Positions 48,627 through 56,890 of a stretch of DNA of 64,000 nt are shown piece after piece; position 1 is the first letter of the stretch, and each line of letters begins with the position of its first letter. This DNA comes from Glaciecola nitratireducens FR1064 (GTDB taxonomy: Bacteria > Pseudomonadota > Gammaproteobacteria > Enterobacterales > Alteromonadaceae). The stretch is taken from the NCBI RefSeq assembly GCF_000226565.1, contig NC_016041.1, forward strand, positions 2,418,001 through 2,482,000, read 5' to 3'. Made by a program: the position numbers and the translations under genes. The notes beneath the pieces are model-generated. The model ran no database searches. It was not told where the DNA came from and saw nothing but the letters and a program-made list of their open reading frames with translations.

Positions 48627-49286
48627 TTATTTAGACTGCTGAGAAGTTTTGCTTGTGGAACCTCTAACACTTGAAGTCACACCACTTTTCGAACCAGTTA
48701 GCCCCGACTTACTGCTATTTGTTTGGACTCGAATAGTAGCTCGGCTGTGATAAAAACCATACGGTCTCCAGTAGTCTCTCCTGAGTCCGAAGCCCCAATA
48801 TGGCGATAAGTCAGAATAAAACATCCCCGACACTCGATAATCCTCGGTCTCTTTCCACATATAGTAACCGTTAGCAAGTAATACTGGGTAAACATAAGTT
48901 TGCTCACCAATAATACCTTCGGTAGGCTCGCCTAACTCGCCCTTAAATGTGATTAAACGACCAGCCTTAAAGACTAATGGGTCGAGGAAACCGGCAACTC
49001 GAACTTTAAAACGTCCAGCGCTATCGAGGTTACTTCGAGGCTTTCCATAGTGGTTATTGGGATACTGCAGAATTTCCATTTCTGAATACTCTTTCTTATT
49101 TTCAACGTTAACGATCTCACCGCCCCAACGCGCTTTGGTGCCTTGGCCGGTTTCGCTGCCGTTAATAATACTTTCAAAGGAGACCAGATTCTCATTGTCC
49201 GATACCTCAATTTGCTCCGGAACAATAGCGCAACCCCCTACTAATATAGCAAGTGCGACGACAGATGTTTTAAAAAATGATTGCAT
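48627..49286 (-). CDS. slp: Slp family outer-membrane lipoprotein
   Basis: A 219-residue lipoprotein (LVGGCAI, Cys19). The Slp domain shows GTKARWGGEIVNVENKKEYS, EILQYPNNHYGKP and GRFKVRVAGFLDPLVFKAGR, then GIIGEQTYVYPVLLANGYYMW. E. coli has the Slp-like yeaY at the same place between tsaB and fadD. The last 35 residues are an unusual Ser/Thr/Lys/Gly tail with repeated SG(L/V)T-type units. A terminator follows. Confidence 0.92.
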   Translation of the reverse strand: MQSFFKTSVVALAILVGGCAIVPEQIEVSDNENLVSFESIINGSETGQGTKARWGGEIVNVENKKEYSEMEILQYPNNHYGKPRSNLDSAGRFKVRVAGFLDPLVFKAGRLITFKGELGEPTEGIIGEQTYVYPVLLANGYYMWKETEDYRVSGMFYSDLSPYWGFGLRRDYWRPYGFYHSRATIRVQTNSSKSGLTGSKSGVTSSVRGSTSKTSQQSK

Positions 49287-49338
49287 AGCGTTACTCCAAA
49301 ATTATCGTTAACTTACGATTGAGCGGGTACTATCAAGT

Positions 49339-49355
49339 GATATGATATTCATATC
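49339..49355. promoter_or_regulatory. Palindrome upstream of slp
   Basis: GATATGA-TAT-TCATATC is a perfect 7+3+7 inverted repeat 53 bp upstream of the slp ATG, a position suited to an operator. The binding protein is unknown. Confidence 0.35.
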
Positions 49356-49362
49356 GTTGTTA

Positions 49363-49401
49363 ATCAAGGTTTTTATATACGGTATTTGATTATACCTTGA
49401 T
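49363..49401. repeat. Second inverted repeat upstream of slp
   Basis: ATCAAGGT (49363-49370) and ACCTTGAT (49394-49401) are exact inverted copies 23 bp apart. They may be paired sites for a dimeric regulator or chance. Confidence 0.35.
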
Positions 49402-49534
49402 GTTGATTTATACGGCACTGAGAGAAAATGGATTGTTGAATCATACCATCTTTAGTGACTAACGCCTGAGTAACTCACTCATATCGACAATATTTAACTC
49501 ATTTACTTTTCAAACGATCAAGTTTAGGCAAAGA

Positions 49535-49864
49535 CTATGCGTAAATATCAACACCTAATAGCTGTGTGATGCCGTCTCGTTTTTCTTGCGTATCTATGGA
49601 TTTGTAAAGCGCTAATTCTTGACGAGTCCGCAAGTTAGGATTGTCATCAAAGCTGGTTGATTGCTTGAAGGACGCCGCTCTTTGAAATACTTCCTCATTT
49701 CCGGCTAGCAGCTTTTGTTGCTCAAGCTTTTCGCCTACCCGTTGCTCTTCATCTGCTGTTTGTTCCAGCAGAGCGCGCCTAATAGTGGGTGTCTGAATCG
49801 CATTGTCAACAGAGTCTTTGGCAATAAAAATTGCATTACTACTCTTGATATTTGCTGTATCCAT
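49535..49864 (-). CDS. Small hypothetical protein
   Basis: A 109-residue, hydrophilic, mainly helical protein (TIRRALLEQTADEEQRVGEK, LEQQKLLAGNEEVFQRAASF). It has no signal peptide, membrane helix or motif that I recognise. It lies 41 bp downstream of tsaB on the same strand and may be in its operon. Charge pattern and length suggest a structural or secreted-appendage-associated protein no more than anything else. Function unknown. Confidence 0.7.
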   Translation of the reverse strand: MDTANIKSSNAIFIAKDSVDNAIQTPTIRRALLEQTADEEQRVGEKLEQQKLLAGNEEVFQRAASFKQSTSFDDNPNLRTRQELALYKSIDTQEKRDGITQLLGVDIYA

Positions 49865-49905
49865 TGACTCTCCATTAACTCAATAATAGCAGTATAAACG
49901 CCGTT

Positions 49906-50616
49906 TTACTCTCTACCTGGTAGCTTTTTCCAGGTTACTTTATCGCGCAGATAAACAGGTGAAATATCATCAACGCTAATTGTATGTCCATCCTTAAATG
50001 CTTTTCGAGCAATTGGCAACATATACTCAGCGGACGGATACAACACACTAACCGGCTCAGCATTTTGCAACTTAACCAAGCCATCGGCATAAGCATCCCA
50101 ACCTGTCCCAGCTCTACCCACCAATTGTCCATCATCGCTAATTTCTGCGAATTTTGCAACGGCCTCTTCTGGTGATAACACAGCTTCAGTTTGTCGCTCG
50201 ACTACCACCGCATCTACTGCGTTTTGCTGCACTTTAAAATGACCAAAATAAACTTCCTGCATTCTAGCATCAATCAACACTTTGGAGACGAGGTAACCAT
50301 GCTGCATATAGTTCTGTTGAGCCATTGCGGCAAGCGTAGAAACTTCGATAACGGGCAAATTTGCCCCCAACGCTAAACCCTGAACAATGCCTGTTGCAAT
50401 GCGCACCCCCGTAAAACTTCCAGGGCCTCTACCATAAGCCAAGGCGTCTAAATCAACTATTTTTAAAGCATGCTTTGACAACAGCTCGTCAATCATCGGC
50501 AATATTCGTTGGCTGTGCTGCTGCGGGCAAATATCAAAAATGACATCAGTTTCATTACCATTGAGCAATGCTACTGAGCAAGCCTCGGTGGCGGTATCTA
50601 TCGCTAGTATTTTCAT
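49906..50616 (-). CDS. tsaB: tRNA threonylcarbamoyladenosine biosynthesis protein TsaB
   Basis: A 236-residue ASKHA-fold protein that partners TsaD in making t6A37 in tRNA. It begins MKILAIDTATEACSVALLNG and has IDELLSKHALKIVDLDALAY, GRGPGSFTGVRIATGIVQGL and VLIDARMQEVYFG. Its ATG overlaps the yoaA stop by one base. yoaA-tsaB-slp is the E. coli order. Confidence 0.97.
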   Translation of the reverse strand: MKILAIDTATEACSVALLNGNETDVIFDICPQQHSQRILPMIDELLSKHALKIVDLDALAYGRGPGSFTGVRIATGIVQGLALGANLPVIEVSTLAAMAQQNYMQHGYLVSKVLIDARMQEVYFGHFKVQQNAVDAVVVERQTEAVLSPEEAVAKFAEISDDGQLVGRAGTGWDAYADGLVKLQNAEPVSVLYPSAEYMLPIARKAFKDGHTISVDDISPVYLRDKVTWKKLPGRE

Positions 50617-52529
50617 TATTCTATCTTATGTAAAAAAGCGGCAACCGCATCTAAACTGCGGGTTCGTTTCATATTTGGCAAACTTGCAATAAAGGTCTGT
50701 CCGTATTGTTTTGTCACCAATCGGTTATCGCAAATAACTAGAACGCCTTTATCAGTTTCATCGCGTATCAGTCGTCCTGCTCCTTGCTTTAAAGTAATGA
50801 CAGCTTGAGGTATTTGTATTTGTGCAAAGGCGTTTCCGCCCTGCTTCTTACAATCTTCTATGCGAGCCTGAAGCAAAGGATCATCCGGCGATGCAAAAGG
50901 AAGCTTATCAATCATAACACACAGCAAATCATTGCCTTTGACGTCTACTCCTTCCCAAAATGCCCCCGTTCCAAATAACACGGCATCTTGATTTTTAAGA
51001 TACTCATCTAAAAGCGCTTGTTTTGTTGTGCTACCTTGCACCAGTATCGGATTATCGATTTTCTCTTCAACTAGAGCGGCAACTTCTCGCATCATTGCGT
51101 GGCTGGTGAACAATATGAACGCCCTGCCTTTACTTGCATCAATTAAACGACAGGCAATGTCCACTAAATTGTGTTTAATTGCTCTATCTGTGGGTTCTGG
51201 CAAAAATCGAGGAATACATAGCATCGCTTGGTTTTGATAGTCAAAAGGACTGTCCAATGCTAATGTTTTTGCATCATGCAAACCCATGTGATTCCGATAA
51301 TGATCGAAGTTATCGTCCACCATCAAGGTTGCAGATGTAAATATCCAGGCTGCATTTTGAGCCTGCATGATAGCCGAAAACTTGTCAGCAATGCTCAAAG
51401 GCGTAAGGTGAAGAATAATCTGCCGAGGCGTTGTTTCATACCACAAACTCACGCCATTTCGCTGCACGTCTGTTACATGTTCCAAACGCTGACTGAATTC
51501 AAATACTCGCTCAATCATTAAGTCGAGATCTTTATCTCGGCCCTGTTGGACACTCGCTATTTCATAAAGCTGGTCTAGGCTCTGCTTAATAATATCAATT
51601 TGATTACGAATGTCTGTTTGAGCGAGCTTTTCAGCCCAATTGCCGCGGCTTGGATTATGTGGAAACAACAAACGTAAGTCAGCCATGTGCATCTGGCACT
51701 TTTCCGCAATCTTCGCCAACTGATCAGCATCTTTGAGCACTGATCGCGTTATTGCGATGATATCCTTTGTTAAATCTTGAACTTGCCGACTCGATAAATT
51801 TTCACCAAAATATTCACTGGCAATGTCGGGCACTTGATGTGCTTCATCGAAAATAACCACATCAACATCTGGGATGAGCTCACCAAAACCAGTATCTTTG
51901 AGCGCCAAATCAGCAAAAAACAAATGATGATTCACAACGATGACATCCGCTTCCATCGCCTTTCTGCGAGCCTTTACTAGATAACAATCTTCATAGCTTG
52001 GACAGTCTTTGCCCAAACAATTGTCTACGGTAGAAGTAACTATAGGCAACACCTTAGCATCTTCTTTGATGGTCTTTAGTTCGCCAATATCGCCTGTTGA
52101 AGTTGTGCTCGCCCATTTTCTAACGAGACTAAATTCGTTAAGTACTTCCTTCTCAAGAAGCACATTGCCTCCACCATGCTGTGATAGCCGATGTAGACAA
52201 AGGTAGTTAGCGCGCCCCTTTAACAGTGCTGTTTTTTTGGTTTTATCGATCGCTTTCTTAACCATCGGTAAGTCACGATGAAAGAGTTGTTCTTGCAGGT
52301 TTTTCGTACCCGTTGACACAATGAACTTTTTCTTAGAAAGCAGTGCTGGCGCTAAATAAGCAAAGGTTTTACCGGTTCCTGTGCCCGCTTCAACAATTAA
52401 AGAACCCCGTTCTTTGATTGCTGTAGCGACAGCTTTCGCCATGGTTGTTTGCGCATCTCTTGGCGTAAACCCTGCGATAACCTCAGCCAATGGACCAGGA
52501 TTCGAGAAAAAAGACTCAATTTCAGACAT
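50616..52529 (-). CDS. yoaA: DinG-like iron-sulfur DNA helicase YoaA
   Basis: A 637-residue XPD/DinG-family helicase. Walker A is VEAGTGTGKTFAYLAP and the DEAH box is VIFDEAHQVPDIAS. The four cluster cysteines are in NYLCLHRL, NCLGKDCPSYEDC and nearby. Later motifs are FTSATLMVDD, FGTGAFWEGVDVKGN and LKQGAGRLIRDETDKGVL. YoaA works with DNA polymerase III chi subunit in E. coli. A perfect 17-bp palindrome lies 42 bp upstream; it is not a LexA box. Confidence 0.95.
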   Translation of the reverse strand: MSEIESFFSNPGPLAEVIAGFTPRDAQTTMAKAVATAIKERGSLIVEAGTGTGKTFAYLAPALLSKKKFIVSTGTKNLQEQLFHRDLPMVKKAIDKTKKTALLKGRANYLCLHRLSQHGGGNVLLEKEVLNEFSLVRKWASTTSTGDIGELKTIKEDAKVLPIVTSTVDNCLGKDCPSYEDCYLVKARRKAMEADVIVVNHHLFFADLALKDTGFGELIPDVDVVIFDEAHQVPDIASEYFGENLSSRQVQDLTKDIIAITRSVLKDADQLAKIAEKCQMHMADLRLLFPHNPSRGNWAEKLAQTDIRNQIDIIKQSLDQLYEIASVQQGRDKDLDLMIERVFEFSQRLEHVTDVQRNGVSLWYETTPRQIILHLTPLSIADKFSAIMQAQNAAWIFTSATLMVDDNFDHYRNHMGLHDAKTLALDSPFDYQNQAMLCIPRFLPEPTDRAIKHNLVDIACRLIDASKGRAFILFTSHAMMREVAALVEEKIDNPILVQGSTTKQALLDEYLKNQDAVLFGTGAFWEGVDVKGNDLLCVMIDKLPFASPDDPLLQARIEDCKKQGGNAFAQIQIPQAVITLKQGAGRLIRDETDKGVLVICDNRLVTKQYGQTFIASLPNMKRTRSLDAVAAFLHKIE

Positions 52530-52570
52530 TACTTTTTATTTTATCCGGTGTGGAGATGATTTAGGCGTAA

Positions 52571-52587
52571 TTGGCATATTATGCCAA
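52571..52587. promoter_or_regulatory. Perfect 17-bp palindrome upstream of yoaA
   Basis: TTGGCATA-T-TATGCCAA is a perfect inverted repeat with a single central base, 42 bp before the yoaA ATG. It looks like an operator. It does not fit LexA (CTG-N10-CAG) or FadR. The regulator is unknown. Confidence 0.5.
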
Positions 52588-52767
52588 ATAAGCGCTTCAA
52601 GGTTTTAATTATTTTGCAGCAATTTTTGTCTTGCGGAAAAATAAATCAACTCAGTTGAAGCACTCACAAGTAAAGTAGGCTATTTACTGCGCTGTGCATA
52701 CTGAACGCAGATACTGTTTTAATTACATGCTGCGCTAAACACCCTGATTTAAATTCAACCGCTCAAT

Positions 52768-52805
52768 AAAAAGCCTCGCAATGTGGTCCATTGCGAGGCT
52801 TTTTT
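52768..52805 (-). terminator. Intrinsic terminator of the NatAB-type operon
   Basis: AAAAAGCCTCGCAATG and CATTGCGAGGCTTTTT form a near-perfect stem over a short loop with a T-run on the minus strand, 54 bp after the permease stop. It may work in both directions. Confidence 0.92.
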
Positions 52806-52858
52806 AACCAAACAAACGCTTTCGTCTAATCGAAAACAAAACGCTCAAAAAAGTTTGA

Positions 52859-54064
52859 TTATCTAAACAACACTTTCTCTTGTTTGAACCAATAGATACA
52901 AAATGCGAGTAGGCCTCCGGCAATAACCGCAGTCGAACCAAAAATAGCAAACAGCTGCACGTAGTCCATCGTACCTTTAATCAATTCTTTAATAGCGAGT
53001 GCGACATTGGTTAGCGGTACCCAAGCCCAGATCCCTTTTAATTCAACGCCCGGAAGCATCGCAAATATGACGGGAATAATCGTAACGAAAACTAACGGCG
53101 TCATATAGCCTTGAGCTTCTTTGAACGAACGTGCATAAATGGATAATGTCAGTAATACTGCGGCAAAAATAGCCACAACTGGCACGAGCATAAAAAACAC
53201 GAGTAAAAAGTCGATAGCATCAATTGATGACATAAATTTCACTAATACTTCGCCAGCTTCTCCCTTGCTGAGTATCGCTGTCCATAGTGCAATACTCAAG
53301 ACCGTCACGAGCGCTGAAGTCACTCCTGCAAATGCGATAGTAAAGAATTTACCAAGCACAATTTTTGTGCGTTCAATTGGCGTGATAAGTAAGGTTTCGA
53401 GTGTGCCTCGCTCCTTTTCACCTGCACCTAAATCACTTGCCGGCAGCATGGCTCCTTGCAAACAAAGCATAAAAATTAGGTAAGGAATAAAGCCACCGAC
53501 TGACTCTCCCTGCGTTTCACGTGCGTCCGCTACATTAATTTCTTCCACCTCGATAGGTGTAACTACGCTTATTTGTTGTGATTCAGATAAACCCAGCGAG
53601 GAAAAAGCGCTGGTTTGGTACAGCTTCGAAAGTTCGTCAACGATTTTATTTAATTCGTTTTCGACCACTTTTAAGCCCGCTTGATTACGGTAGAGTTTGA
53701 GCACGATTTTCCCTGAGTCTAGTACCTTGGCGCTGTAATTGCTTGGGATCTCGATAATAAAATCAATATTACCTTCTTTTACATAGGCGATTATCTGCTC
53801 TTCTGTTTGCACTTGGGAAGGCAATGGTTGAAGTGAAAATTGCTCAACGTCATTGAGCTTACTCACTAACTCATCACTGAACTCCTCACCAATGATAGCG
53901 TAAGTACGCGTTTTTTCCTGAGCACCTTTGACTACATTTGTGCCAACGTAAAGCGTGCCGCCAATAATCAGTGGAAACAACAGTATTGGCAATGCAATCA
54001 TGAAAAACAGGGTTTTCCTATCGCGCAATAGCTCTTTAATCTCTTTTTGAAAAACCAACCACAT
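52859..54064 (-). CDS. natB: ABC transporter permease, NatB type
   Basis: A 401-residue ABC-2 permease. It opens VFQKEIKELLRDRKTLFFMI with one helix, then a large periplasmic domain (about 45-190). The membrane block includes QGAMLPASDLGAGEKERGTL, ETLLITPIERTKIVLGKFF and four more helices. The GEKERGTLETLL motif is typical of NatB and related Na+ or drug exporters. It follows the ATPase gene by 11 bp. A Na+ substrate is plausible in this marine setting, but only inferred. Confidence 0.87.
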   Translation of the reverse strand: MWLVFQKEIKELLRDRKTLFFMIALPILLFPLIIGGTLYVGTNVVKGAQEKTRTYAIIGEEFSDELVSKLNDVEQFSLQPLPSQVQTEEQIIAYVKEGNIDFIIEIPSNYSAKVLDSGKIVLKLYRNQAGLKVVENELNKIVDELSKLYQTSAFSSLGLSESQQISVVTPIEVEEINVADARETQGESVGGFIPYLIFMLCLQGAMLPASDLGAGEKERGTLETLLITPIERTKIVLGKFFTIAFAGVTSALVTVLSIALWTAILSKGEAGEVLVKFMSSIDAIDFLLVFFMLVPVVAIFAAVLLTLSIYARSFKEAQGYMTPLVFVTIIPVIFAMLPGVELKGIWAWVPLTNVALAIKELIKGTMDYVQLFAIFGSTAVIAGGLLAFCIYWFKQEKVLFR

Positions 54065-54075
54065 AATAATGCTCC

Positions 54076-54873
54076 CTATTGTTCTGTCGTTTGTTGTTTA
54101 GATTTGCCGATAGAGCGCAAAAACGCTTCATGTAATGACTCTTCATCCAATGCTTTAAAAGCATCGAAGGTATCATTGAACATGGTGATCCCTTTATCGA
54201 TTACGGTCACTCTGTCGCAAAGCTCCGATACTTCATCTAAATGGTGAGTCGAAAATATCACGGGAACATTGTCACGTTTTAAGTCGCGGATAAAATTCAA
54301 CACAGTTTGAGTGGCCATGATATCTAAACCGGTGGTCGGTTCGTCCAAAATCACGACTTTAGGCGAATGAATAACTGAACGTGCGATTGATGCTTTCTGC
54401 TTCATTCCCGTGGAATACGTTTCGCTGCGTCTGTCTAAGAACGAATCCATGTCTAACCTTTCAGACAATTCTGCGGTGCGCTTAATAATTGCGTCATTAC
54501 TCATTCCGTTCAAACGTCCAAAGTAGGCAATATTTTCACGTCCGCTTAAGCGGCCATAGAGGCCTGTGCCGCCAGATAAAAAGCCAATTTGCTTTCTGGC
54601 TTCTACCGGATTTTTAAGAATATCCGCACCACCGATGTTGATACTGCCGCCATCCGGCTGCAATGCCGTTGAGAGCATTCTTAATGTTGTCGTTTTACCC
54701 GCACCGTTTGGGCCTAATAAACCCAACACTTCGCCATTTTGACAGGTGAAGCTAACTTCCCTTACTGAGTGAAAAAAGCGTCCTTGTAATCTTGGATCCT
54801 TTTTATCCTGCTCACTTAACTTCTTAGGATTCTCCACTTTAAATTTTTTAGCGAGTTTATGTATCTCAATCAC
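54076..54873 (-). CDS. natA: ABC transporter ATPase, NatA type
   Basis: A 265-residue ATPase with Walker A GLLGPNGAGKTTTLRML, the signature YSTGMKQKASIARSV, Walker B VVILDEPTTGLDIMATQ and the switch His in VIFSTHHLDEVSELCD. The N-terminal insertion KKLSEQDKKDPRLQGRFFH is typical of the NatA group. It pairs with the downstream permease. A fairly long AT-rich gap separates it from the divergent YIP1 gene. Confidence 0.9.
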   Translation of the reverse strand: MIEIHKLAKKFKVENPKKLSEQDKKDPRLQGRFFHSVREVSFTCQNGEVLGLLGPNGAGKTTTLRMLSTALQPDGGSINIGGADILKNPVEARKQIGFLSGGTGLYGRLSGRENIAYFGRLNGMSNDAIIKRTAELSERLDMDSFLDRRSETYSTGMKQKASIARSVIHSPKVVILDEPTTGLDIMATQTVLNFIRDLKRDNVPVIFSTHHLDEVSELCDRVTVIDKGITMFNDTFDAFKALDEESLHEAFLRSIGKSKQQTTEQ

Positions 54874-55085
54874 ATCAATATCCCTATATTTTTCAATTTA
54901 TTTTTGTAATTTTAGAACACTAGGTTAAGACATATCGCACTGAATTACTAAAGCAATTTTTTATCAAAACATATTAAAATGTTTCAAATTAATTCAATAT
55001 CGTAATTGCACTTGTTTTACTTCTCGATAAACTGAATAATTTGCGCAGATATTCAATTCAATCAAACGCCAACACAGGAAGTAAA

Positions 55086-55817
55086 ATGAGCGAAAATAAA
55101 CATGACGTAAGCAATCCGTTGCAAGCCTGCAATGATATATTTATCCGGCCATCTGAAGTTTTCAAAGCACTGTCCTTGAAAGACAATTGGTCTTGGGTTC
55201 CTTTTATTCTCGTCGCTGTCATAAGCGCACTGCCCGGCTATCTTTATTTTGGTGTTGTTGATTACAGTTGGTATGTCGACGGTCAGTTGGCAATGGCCAT
55301 GCCCGATGCGAGCCCTGCAGAATTAGAAAATACGCGCCCAGCTTACGGTTCAGGTGAAAGTGCCGCGTTGTTTGCTCTTTTTGGCGCCCCGTTGTCGCTT
55401 ATCATAATGTCAGCGGTGATGGGCTTGTACTACACCTTAGTAACGAGAAACGATGATAAGAGTATTCATAGTTTCTTTGATTGGTATGGCGCACAGTGGT
55501 GGTTTATGATGCCGACCTTAATAGCATCAGTCATTTCACTAGGACTTATTTTATTGATAGAGCCGGGTTCACAAGTATCGCAGTCAGTTTTATCGCCAAC
55601 ATCTGTAGGCTATATTTTCTCTATTGAGCAAAGCAGTAGTTGGTTTAGCTTCATGTCTTCGCTAAGAATTGACTCTATATGGGTCATTTATCTTGGCGCT
55701 ATTTGTTTGCAGCAGTGGACTAACTTTAGTCGTAAAAAGTCCATCATCATTGCAGCGCTCCCAACAGTCATTATTTTAAGCGTTACACTTTTATGGACCA
55801 TCAGCCAGCTAGATTAA
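55086..55817 (+). CDS. YIP1 family membrane protein
   Basis: A 243-residue inner-membrane protein with about five helices. The opening NPLQACNDIFIRPSEVFKAL followed by WSWVPFILVAVISALPGYLY is the usual start of bacterial YIP1-domain proteins. I chose ATG 55086 because AGGAAG lies just before it; the frame extends in-frame to 55041. Function unknown. It is convergent with the DUF3025 gene, 19 bp away. Confidence 0.83.
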   Translation: MSENKHDVSNPLQACNDIFIRPSEVFKALSLKDNWSWVPFILVAVISALPGYLYFGVVDYSWYVDGQLAMAMPDASPAELENTRPAYGSGESAALFALFGAPLSLIIMSAVMGLYYTLVTRNDDKSIHSFFDWYGAQWWFMMPTLIASVISLGLILLIEPGSQVSQSVLSPTSVGYIFSIEQSSSWFSFMSSLRIDSIWVIYLGAICLQQWTNFSRKKSIIIAALPTVIILSVTLLWTISQLD

Positions 55818-55836
55818 TCAAATTTGATGATAGAGC

Positions 55837-56802
55837 TTAATCTGCGCCAGCTTTATGCTGGCGTTTTGGCATAAAATAACCCGTATTAGCATAAAAATCA
55901 GCATTCTGTTTTTCGAAATGCCAATCGGGCACACCCAACAGTGGCAGTGGATAAAATGGTTTCAAAGCAAAAAAAGTTTGATTTTGTTCAATGTGTTGCA
56001 GAAGTAAAGCGTCTACTACTTGTGGCTCAAATAAAGTGATGTTTGATTGGTTTGCATCATTAGGCTCGCTAGCTTGCTTAATATCGTGTAAAGCTGGCAC
56101 GTCTTCGATTTGAATAAGTAGCACTTTACCGGTTAAACCAATAAACGGATTCAGCATCATTTCTAAGTTTGCATGGCCAAATACGACTGGAAAAATATTG
56201 GTATTCCATTTCTCTCGCAATTCGCAAAAAAGTGTTGTCCAAGCCTGCGCTTCGAACAAACTCTCTAGCTGCGCGAACAATAACTCTCCTTTAATGAACA
56301 ATACCACACCACACTCATCAAAATGGGTAATGTGGTTACGAACCTTCGTTCTTGGATTCAAGCCCTTGGCTTTTATTTCAGCTATGTGCAAACAATTCAG
56401 ATATGTTTTTGTTCGTGGAAACTGCAGCCATATAATACCGTTAAAAAAGTCATGCCAGCTACCTTTGCGAGTTGGAATAATATCTTCTTCAAATATAATC
56501 TGTTCATAGTAGCGCGAGTCTGCTGGCATAGAATCTTGGCAGACAAATGTTTTACGACTAACTGATGATGTTGCATTATTTTCAGTGCTAATCGCTATTT
56601 TTTCGAGTAAATTAGCATCTAGTTCAGCAGCATCTAATCTATTAAAATCTTGCGCTGGAAAAAGTAACGATAATACTGAGAGTGGCGGTCGCTGAAATGG
56701 TAAAATGGTTGGGGCTTTCAATTGAGTTATCTTTATATTTGGAGCTTGTATGCTGAACAATAGCGATATTGTGCCACATATCTGCATTATGTTAAGCGAC
56801 AA
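55837..56802 (-). CDS. DUF3025 family protein
   Basis: A 321-residue soluble protein that I place in DUF3025 on the block GSWHDFFNGIIWLQFPRTKT and the following YLNCLHIAEIKAKG. HITHFDECGVVLFI and FPVVFGHANLEMMLNPFIGL are also typical. The start is uncertain: TTG 56802 or ATG 56787 (MQICGTISLL); neither has a good ribosome-binding site. Function unknown. It is divergent from the M28 peptidase gene. Confidence 0.83.
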   Translation of the reverse strand: MSLNIMQICGTISLLFSIQAPNIKITQLKAPTILPFQRPPLSVLSLLFPAQDFNRLDAAELDANLLEKIAISTENNATSSVSRKTFVCQDSMPADSRYYEQIIFEEDIIPTRKGSWHDFFNGIIWLQFPRTKTYLNCLHIAEIKAKGLNPRTKVRNHITHFDECGVVLFIKGELLFAQLESLFEAQAWTTLFCELREKWNTNIFPVVFGHANLEMMLNPFIGLTGKVLLIQIEDVPALHDIKQASEPNDANQSNITLFEPQVVDALLLQHIEQNQTFFALKPFYPLPLLGVPDWHFEKQNADFYANTGYFMPKRQHKAGAD

Positions 56803-56890
56803 ATCTTGATTATCTTAAGCCACAGTACTATCGTTTGTTTCGCTCAAATTGTAAAAGACACTAAAACACTAATAATAACAAGGAACATAC

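Larger units (their letters stand above)
52530..52858. other. Intergenic region upstream of yoaA
   Basis: 329 bp without a gene. It contains the palindrome at 52571-52587 near yoaA, a short inverted repeat TCAAC-TCA-GTTGA, and the strong terminator of the ABC transporter operon at 52768-52805. Confidence 0.6.
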
